A stretch of 64,000 nt of DNA from Agrocybe praecox. Its lineage: Eukaryota > Basidiomycota > Agaricomycetes > Agaricales > Agrocybaceae. The notes under the pieces are model-generated. The model saw only the letters and a program-made list of their open reading frames with translations. It searched no databases and was not told where the DNA came from. Location of the stretch: NCBI GenBank assembly GCA_964017145.1, contig OZ024850.1, positions 2,581,618 through 2,645,617 on the forward strand, in the 5' to 3' direction. A program made the position numbers and the translations under genes. This document shows positions 57,997 through 64,000 of the stretch, in pieces; position 1 is the first letter of the stretch, and each line of letters starts with the position of its first letter.

Positions 57997-58800
57997 GTCG
58001 ACGGCGCAAGATTGATCTCAGACCAGTGTCCAGAAACTGTCGACCTTTTGGGGCGCGGTGCGCGTGGGATCTCTCTGGACACTTTCATGGCAGAGTAGGT
58101 CCGCTTTGTCGGGACGCTCTTATTGGAGAGAACGAAAACGTCCCCCAGAATATCAATCAATGTCTATTCGTCCACACAATGAATTTAAAACTTAACGATC
58201 AAGCATGGAAGAAGATCATCAAAAAAAAGCAACCTACCCAACGTCCGAACCTCCCATCAATCACAATTCAGAGCCACAAAAGGAGGAGAAGCCCTGATCA
58301 GGAAGAAGTGGGAGAATATTCCGATAAGAGTTGTGACGAATTAGCAGACTCCACATCGGCCCGATCGAACACTGCGAGTCCTAGTCCTCGGATAGTTCAA
58401 CCCCCCTCTGTTAAACTCCAATCGAATGCACTTCATAACCTAATGTTAACCATGGTACGCAGCTTCTGGACAATTCTTTTTCTTTTTCTTTCTTTCTGAG
58501 AAATGACTAAAGCTAAAACTCAATAGTTCCCAAAAGCCAAGATAGCCATTACCGAAGACAATGAATACCATCGAGAACTTTTCCCTGTACATTCTTTTTT
58601 TCGTGTCATGGTGCCAAGACATGATATGAACGCATTTCCTGGATGGATCACTTCCTTCGGACGACCAGCTCCTCGATCGCGTTAAAGAACTGTGCAAGTT
58701 CAAACGTTCATATATCATATTTAACAAGGACGCGGGTGATGTCTATCTGGAAAGGAAAGATGAATGCTCTAGCGTGCTACCCATGCATCGATCGGGCTAA
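57997..58800 (+). pseudogene. Multigene-family copy D, 5'-truncated
   Basis: Homology begins abruptly in the last third of exon 4 (PVSRNCRPFGARCAWDLSGHF) right after copy C. Exons 1-3 and most of 4 are missing. The final intron has lost its acceptor (TTTCCTG instead of TTTCCAG at about 58640), and the last exon contains an inserted or altered segment. It is closest to copy E (PDQEEVGE, NTASP). A broken remnant of an unequal exchange. Confidence 0.8.
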
Positions 58801-58900
58801 ATATGAAAAAGGTTTGATTGTTGTTTGTGTATCCCTTGCACTCAATTTATTTACACTTCTTTTGATTGTTCAGACGATGATGAGAACGAATGACCTTTGA

Positions 58901-60197
58901 TTCCGTCCCGCGGGCAATCAAATTCTGCCAACTGTCCCTCAAATTCCTCAATCTATATCTCTACACACGCCAACAAGACGAGTCGTCCCTGGTCAAAGTT
59001 TCTGGTCGACGGATTCTTCGTCCGAGGGCGACGATATCGATACGTCTGTACGCAACCTCCATACCACCTCTCCTCGAGAAAAAGAGAAGGATCGATTCGC
59101 AGCTGCATATATTCAAGCTCGCTGGACTAGCGTACTTCCTCCTGAGCTCATCGAAGCTGCAAAAGAAGAAGAAACCTATTTAGCTGCTTCGGCCGGACAG
59201 TACGATGGTGGTGCCACAACGAAGATTACTGGTTTCGTTCCTGCACCCAACATTCCCCCTGCACCTGGCCTTCCGAGGCATCTGGATAAACTCATCTTGA
59301 ACTCGAGGGTTGGAGAACAGAAACCCAAGAGTGAAGGAAGCGCTAATGGAGGTACAAGAGGCACAATGACACCTGCACCAGGCGGAACTAGCGGACTAGC
59401 CGGCGCGCTGATCACCCTCCTCCCCCTCCTCCATCTGTGGTATCGGCAGCGTCGACAGTAGCGTTGGATGAATTCCCAATGCCACGAGTGCCTGCCAACT
59501 CCACGGCTTCTCTGCCCGTCGAACGTTCGTCTTACACTTACCCAAGCTACCCCGAGACTATTACACCAATTCCTGAAGCTGGCCCATTCGTGCCATTCGG
59601 TGAGGTCGCACCGAATAACAACAATTCGAATGGAACTCTGCGTGGAGGAAACAACCAGAATAGCAGTGGATCTACCGTTGGACCAAGTGGAAATCTAGGA
59701 GGTTCCAACAATGGTTCAAGGGGAGGTTCTACTCCGGTCAACTCACCTGGTACTCCCACTGGCCACACACCACCGACCAGCACTTTAATTGGCTTGACCG
59801 GCACAGGTCCTATCCCTCCACACATTGCGAAACAGCTCAGGACGAAATTCATCGGAGCCTCTTCACCCCCACCAACGTCCTCTCTCTCGCCGCCACTCCT
59901 CGAACGTACTCCTGTCAGCGGCTCGCGTGCTATCACGATCGATACCGCTAACATGCCATCGTTGACGGACGATGGCAGCGTGTTGCCTGTACCTAGTCAC
60001 GTCGTCCTGCACCATTTGTGTACCAGTGCGATTAGGAATGGTGTGTTGGCCGTCGCTAATACGACGAGGTACAAGAAAAAGGTTGGTTTCTCACTTCTCT
60101 TCTTCTGGCTATTTATGATGTGCTAATGACGACTTATTTTCTCTGTTATTAGTATTTGGCTACGATATATTATAAGCCCACATCGATGATGACATGA
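58901..60197 (+). pseudogene. Decayed C-terminal fragment of SNF1/AMPK beta-subunit gene
   Basis: The reading PTRRVVPGQSFWSTDSSSEG ... SVLPPELIEAAKEEE ... PNIPPAPGLPRHLDKLILN, and after an intron near 60081-60152 HVVLHHLCTSAIRNGVL ... TRYKKKYLATIYYKP, is the ASC/AMPKBI interaction domain of SNF1-kinase beta subunits (Gal83/Sip2 type). The CBM48 glycogen-binding part is absent. The frame is closed upstream by TGA (58898-58900) and breaks at about 59402-59410, where one base appears lost. It is therefore a partial, non-functional copy; the parent gene should be elsewhere in the genome. Confidence 0.8.
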
Positions 60198-60899
60198 TGA
60201 GTGGTTGGTGTTCGTCGATCTCTCGACACTGAAGTCCTCCGGAGTCCGTTTATGAACATTCGAAGAAATTGAAAACACGCTAGAAAAGATGAACTTTATG
60301 CACCCCACTCTGCCGACCTTTTTTTCCTCCTGTCAACATTGCCAATCACTGTCTGGCAGAAACTGGCAATTGTTTTGTCTTATATTGCTCTCCTTGATGA
60401 TGCTTGCTGCTTGTCATCTTGGTCGTATCCCCTCTGCTATCCACCAGTGCCTTTATCACCATTTACAAACCTCACATAGAATACCCGACTTTTTCTCCAA
60501 CATCATCTTTCACGATATTTTCGTGTGACTTCCACTGCGACTCCCGCCTTTCAAACAAAGCACTATCATATTATCACGTCATTGCAGCTCCTGCGCTTGG
60601 TTGATACCAAGATGCCCGCAGCAGTGGAATCAAGTCTTTTGGATATTTTAACCCAGGATATTGCTAGGTTTCATGTTCTGCCAAAAGGCCAAGAAGCCCT
60701 AGCAGCAGCAATGAAACTATCGAGGCAGAAAGGCGCTAGTACAGAGGTTGTCAACTGCGGAGAATAGTAGGTTTCCGTCTATCAAACAACTATTATGTCT
60801 CTTTTATGTACGAACACATTTGCAACTTATTTTTCAATTCTTCCAAATTCTGCCAAACCACTTTCGGCAACTGCCAAGTCTGTGGCAGAACTTGGCAGA
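60198..60899. other. Intergenic with a 51-codon ORF and TTGGCAG-type repeats
   Basis: A small ORF at 60612-60767 (MPAAVESSLLDILTQDIARF...) has no recognised family and weak support. TGGCAGAA/CTTGGCAG words recur at about 60350-60370 and 60845-60905 in both orientations and might be ends of a small degenerate transposon. Confidence 0.3.
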
Positions 60900-62983
60900 A
60901 TGGCAGTTCGCGCCAACAACACTATTCAGAATCATCATGTAGTTGGCAGCTGTCAGCACCGCCATTCCTTTACCAGTATAAATTGCTCATGCGGCATCTC
61001 GAAGAGTCTAACAGTACCAAGCGTCTCTGATACTTTAGCCACCAAGACTCGCATTCAAATAAGGAGGCGGAAAGAAGGTATCCTGCAGAAGGGCCTGATC
61101 ATGGGACGTTCGAAAGTGGGTCCCTATTATCTATGTTCGCTAATCTTGCAATTCCTTTATCTTACTGTCTCCTCTGCTACTACACCATTATCGCAGGCCC
61201 CGGTTGACTCTTCTCAGCCTTCTGCGAGTCCTAGCATGTTTCTCGGTGCAAATAACGTTGTAATTAATGGCGGTCAATTTACTACCAACCAATCACTTGC
61301 GCCCACTCGTGAGTAAACTCTTTGCAAAAAAAAAAGTATTTCTAACCCATTGAGGAAAAGATGGACAACCATATAATACTACTTCAAGTCCAACTACATC
61401 GCCATCTGTCGTGTCCCTTGGTAGTAGCTGCGAACTATACCAGCATTATATGTCAAAGATGCGCGCCGGAACTGCCTTGTGGATTCCTGAGCCAAACAGA
61501 AATCTCCCAATGCCAAACCAGAATCGAGGAGTGAGCATTGGCGACGTTGGGATCATCACGGAACAGGGGAGCTTTTCTTTTTTGTTCAACATATGTGTAC
61601 CTCGGGATCACCCGGTCAACCCATCCACAATTCCAGAATGGTTTGAACCCATAAAACCAGATATCGACCCCTATGATATTCGCGAAATCAACGAGTTCAT
61701 CCCGGGAAGCTATTTGGCCAGTGAGTCGATTACCAAAGTACAAGGAGACTCGGAGACCAGTTCACAGTATGTGTTAAATTTCTTATCATTGGATTCCTTA
61801 ACTTCATCATACACAACTGTAGATCTCTTTCCTACAAATTTGTGGCCCAGTCTGGTGGCGGCGCTGTGCTTGTCATGCCGGAGGGTGCTATATCTCAGGA
61901 CTTGGAAAACATTTCAAAAATTCGCTCTTATGCGGCTGCCAATTTAGAGCATTGGTATCGCTATGTCAATGGGACTCGAGGGCGCGAAATAGAGAATGGA
62001 GACCTGCGCCTGGTGATTGGATGTGATAAGGCTACTTCATGGGCTATCGCCGCGATGCGAAATTCAGACCGTCCACGCACGATTGGTCTCGGACCAGTGT
62101 CCAGAAACTCCCAGCTTTTTAGAGCGCGGTACGAGTGGGATCTCTCTGGACACTTTCATGGCAGAGTAGGTCCGCTTTATCGGGATGCTCTTGTCGGAGA
62201 GAATGAAAACGACCCCCAGAATATCAACCAATGTCTATTTGTTCGCACAATGAATTTAAAACTTAACGCTCGAGAATGGAAGAAGATCATCAGAGAAAAG
62301 CAACCTACCCAGAGTCCGAACCTCGCATCAATCACAATTCAGAGCCACAGAAGGAAAAGCCCCGATCAGGAAGAAGTGGGAGAACATAACTTTATTGACA
62401 AACTGCGACTCCGGCTTAAGAGTCATACATGGAGTGGGGATAACGGGGGTGCCGATAACTTGAGTTATGACGAATTAGCGGACTCTGCATGGAAAGTCTC
62501 GCCCTCGTGGTGGTCGGCCAAATCGAACACTGCGAGTCCTCGGATAGTTCAACCCCTCTCTGTTAAACGCCAATCGAATGCACTTCATAACCTAATGTTG
62601 ACCATGGTACGCAGTTCCCAGACTTTTTCTCTTTCTTTCTGAGAAATGATTAAAGCCGAAACTCAATAGTTCCCAGAAGCCAAGATGGCCATTACCGAAG
62701 ACAATGGATACCATGGAGACCTTTTCCCTGTACGTTCATATTTTTTCGTGTCTTTGTGCTCATATGAACGCATTTCCAGGATGGATCACTTCCTTTGGAC
62801 GACGAGCTGCTTGAACGCGTCAAAGAATTGTACGAAATCGTGTTTGATCAAGCCGCAGGTGTTGTCTATCTCGACAGGAAAGCAACTCCCAAAGAGGGTG
62901 GTGCGCCTGTGTCGAGGCTGGATGACCTCGATAGAGAGGAGGTGCAGTCAAGGAGATCTCAGAATGACCTCACAGAGGAATAA
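60900..62983 (+). CDS. Multigene-family protein, copy E
   Basis: Exons 60900-61308, 61361-61766, 61823-62606, 62670-62729 and 62780-62983, giving about 620 aa. The start is uncertain: in-frame ATGs at 60795, 60900 and 61101. The intron that separates exons 1 and 2 in copies A-C is not spliced here. The donor is GTGGGT, the ACAG acceptor with ~20 following bases is gone, and the frame runs straight through (VGPYYLCSLILQFLYLTV). Otherwise all family motifs are present (KMRAGTALW, MPEGAISQDLENI, GCDKATSWA, LERVKELYEIVFDQAAG). Unknown function. Confidence 0.8.
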
Positions 62984-63570
62984 TAACCTATGGATTAGAG
63001 TTTTTCACGAATTGAATAATTCGGAATGGTATGAGCTCCTCGCTTTTGTAACATCACCCATGTATATATCTGTACTCCCACAAACCAATTAGTCTATTAA
63101 AAACATTTTTGCATTCATTTTTTCATGCCAAAAGCACAAGGTTATATGTATGTGTATAACAAAGAGAAAGGAAAAAGAAAAAACAACAATATTCGTTTTG
63201 TGAAATCATCTAATAGCAGTTATTCAAAAAAGCATGCTCGAAGAGATATGTACATGATATGAGTGGGTGAGTGTATGTGTGTGTGGGAGTGCATGTATGT
63301 ATATAACAATGGACGGACTGCAGAAACAGACATGTAAATAGAACGCGACGACGACAGATCAATAGCAAGCAGACAAACAGGGGCAGGCAGGGGCAGAACA
63401 CAGAATTGGAGCGAGTGGAGAGCGATAAGGAGAAGAAGGGAAAAAAAAGGGAAGATCGAAGGAGGAAAGAGAAAGGCAAAGGAAGGATAGAAAGTGAGTG
63501 CAGAGAGATTGAATGGATCCGGAACAAAGTCAAAGAAAAAAAAAGAAATACAACAAACTACCTAGAAACG
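62984..63570. repeat. Conserved 3' flank of copy E unit
   Basis: Matches 55030-55600 and the opposite strand of 20345-20990, including AGCACAAGGTTATAT, TTCGTTTTGTGAAATCATC and A/G-rich runs. Contains a TG-rich microsatellite at about 63265-63290. No gene. Confidence 0.65.
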
Positions 63571-64000
63571 TCGGTCCCAAGAAATGAAGTACCATATGGC
63601 ATATATACATACACACCAAAAGCCACCCACATACTCCAACAATTAGATCAATCCAGCAATAATATCGCGCTGCAACCCTTTCTAAAAACCATGTCGTTAG
63701 GATTTTGTTCTTTTGATCTTGGAGGTAGGACCTTTGGTGGGGGATGCGCACTCTATTGGACATAAAAAGTTGTGGTTTGAGAGAGTAAGCTCGTTCCAGT
63801 GGACAGGATCGCCTTTTGAGCACGTGGTAAGGAAGAGGGATCTGCGGTATGGCTGGAGGTCTTTGAGGCTTTGGAAGAGAATAATGGGTTGAATCGAAAG
63901 GGGAGAAGTAAAGTTGAAGGAAACGATGAAAGGAAAGGCGCAAAAAAAAAGTCTGGTAAGTAAAAAAATTCGGGTATTCTATGCAAGGTTTGTAGACGGT
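63571..64000. other. Right edge, no gene seen
   Basis: Sequence leaves the duplicated unit. Only short ORFs on both strands without splice or domain support. Confidence 0.35.

Noticed and set aside
63530..63986. Minus-strand ORFs at the right edge
   Set aside because: No recognisable domain, overlapping frames and no splice continuity.
1..64000. LTR or LINE retroelements, tRNA and rRNA genes
   Set aside because: No reverse transcriptase, integrase or gag-like frame, no long direct terminal repeats and no tRNA cloverleaf were noticed. A tRNAscan and RepeatMasker run would be decisive.

Overview
The window is from a mushroom-forming basidiomycete (Agaricomycete). Genes are broken by many 50-70 nt introns. 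It holds intact Kyakuja-Dileera-Zisupton (KDZ) transposases, a TET/JBP-type dioxygenase and expanded agaric-type protein families. I saw no rRNA, tRNA, CRISPR array or bacterial-style operon. Splice models were built by hand from GT/AG sites and reading-frame continuity.

Layout. (1) 1-12.3 kb: a partial accessory gene (called the FL family here), an unknown gene and three sets of tandem repeats. A TET/JBP-like dioxygenase then lies head-to-head with an intact KDZ transposase (KDZ-1, 1143 aa). (2) 12322-20332 and 26286-34296: the two 8011-bp arms of an inverted repeat with no length difference between them. Each arm carries a KDZ-2 transposase (1052 aa), an FL gene, a small GRPP-type gene, and part (left) or most (right) of an RNase H1 N-domain gene. 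The 5.95-kb spacer carries multigene-family copy A and a secreted S28 peptidase. (3) 26286-52787: best read as one KDZ-2-type element with about 0.9-kb terminal inverted repeats built of AT-rich subterminal repeats. (4) 38269-51878: a 13.6-kb element, KDZ-3, inserted inside the right terminal repeat of KDZ-2. It has a 7-bp target duplication (AATAATT), diverged terminal inverted repeats and five genes, including an intact transposase (1208 aa) and a Zn-cluster-like protein. (5) 52.8-63.6 kb: a tandem array of the same multigene family as copy A (copies B, C, truncated D, E), with a decayed fragment of a SNF1-kinase beta-subunit gene between D and E.

Main points. KDZ-3 is strewn, in exons, introns and spacers alike, with a bipartite GC-rich motif close to GGCGCC-N4-GCGGCGCC; I counted about two dozen copies by eye on both strands and saw none outside the element. 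KDZ-2 instead packs AT-rich TTATCATTGAAAAT-type repeats at its ends. Each transposase has an FL-type gene nearby. The 7-mer CACGACT lies at the inner edge of the left arm and at the outer edge of KDZ-2 next to copy B. This suggests that the spacer (copy A plus the peptidase) has been flipped by recombination between the arms. Functions beyond the recognised domains are inference.
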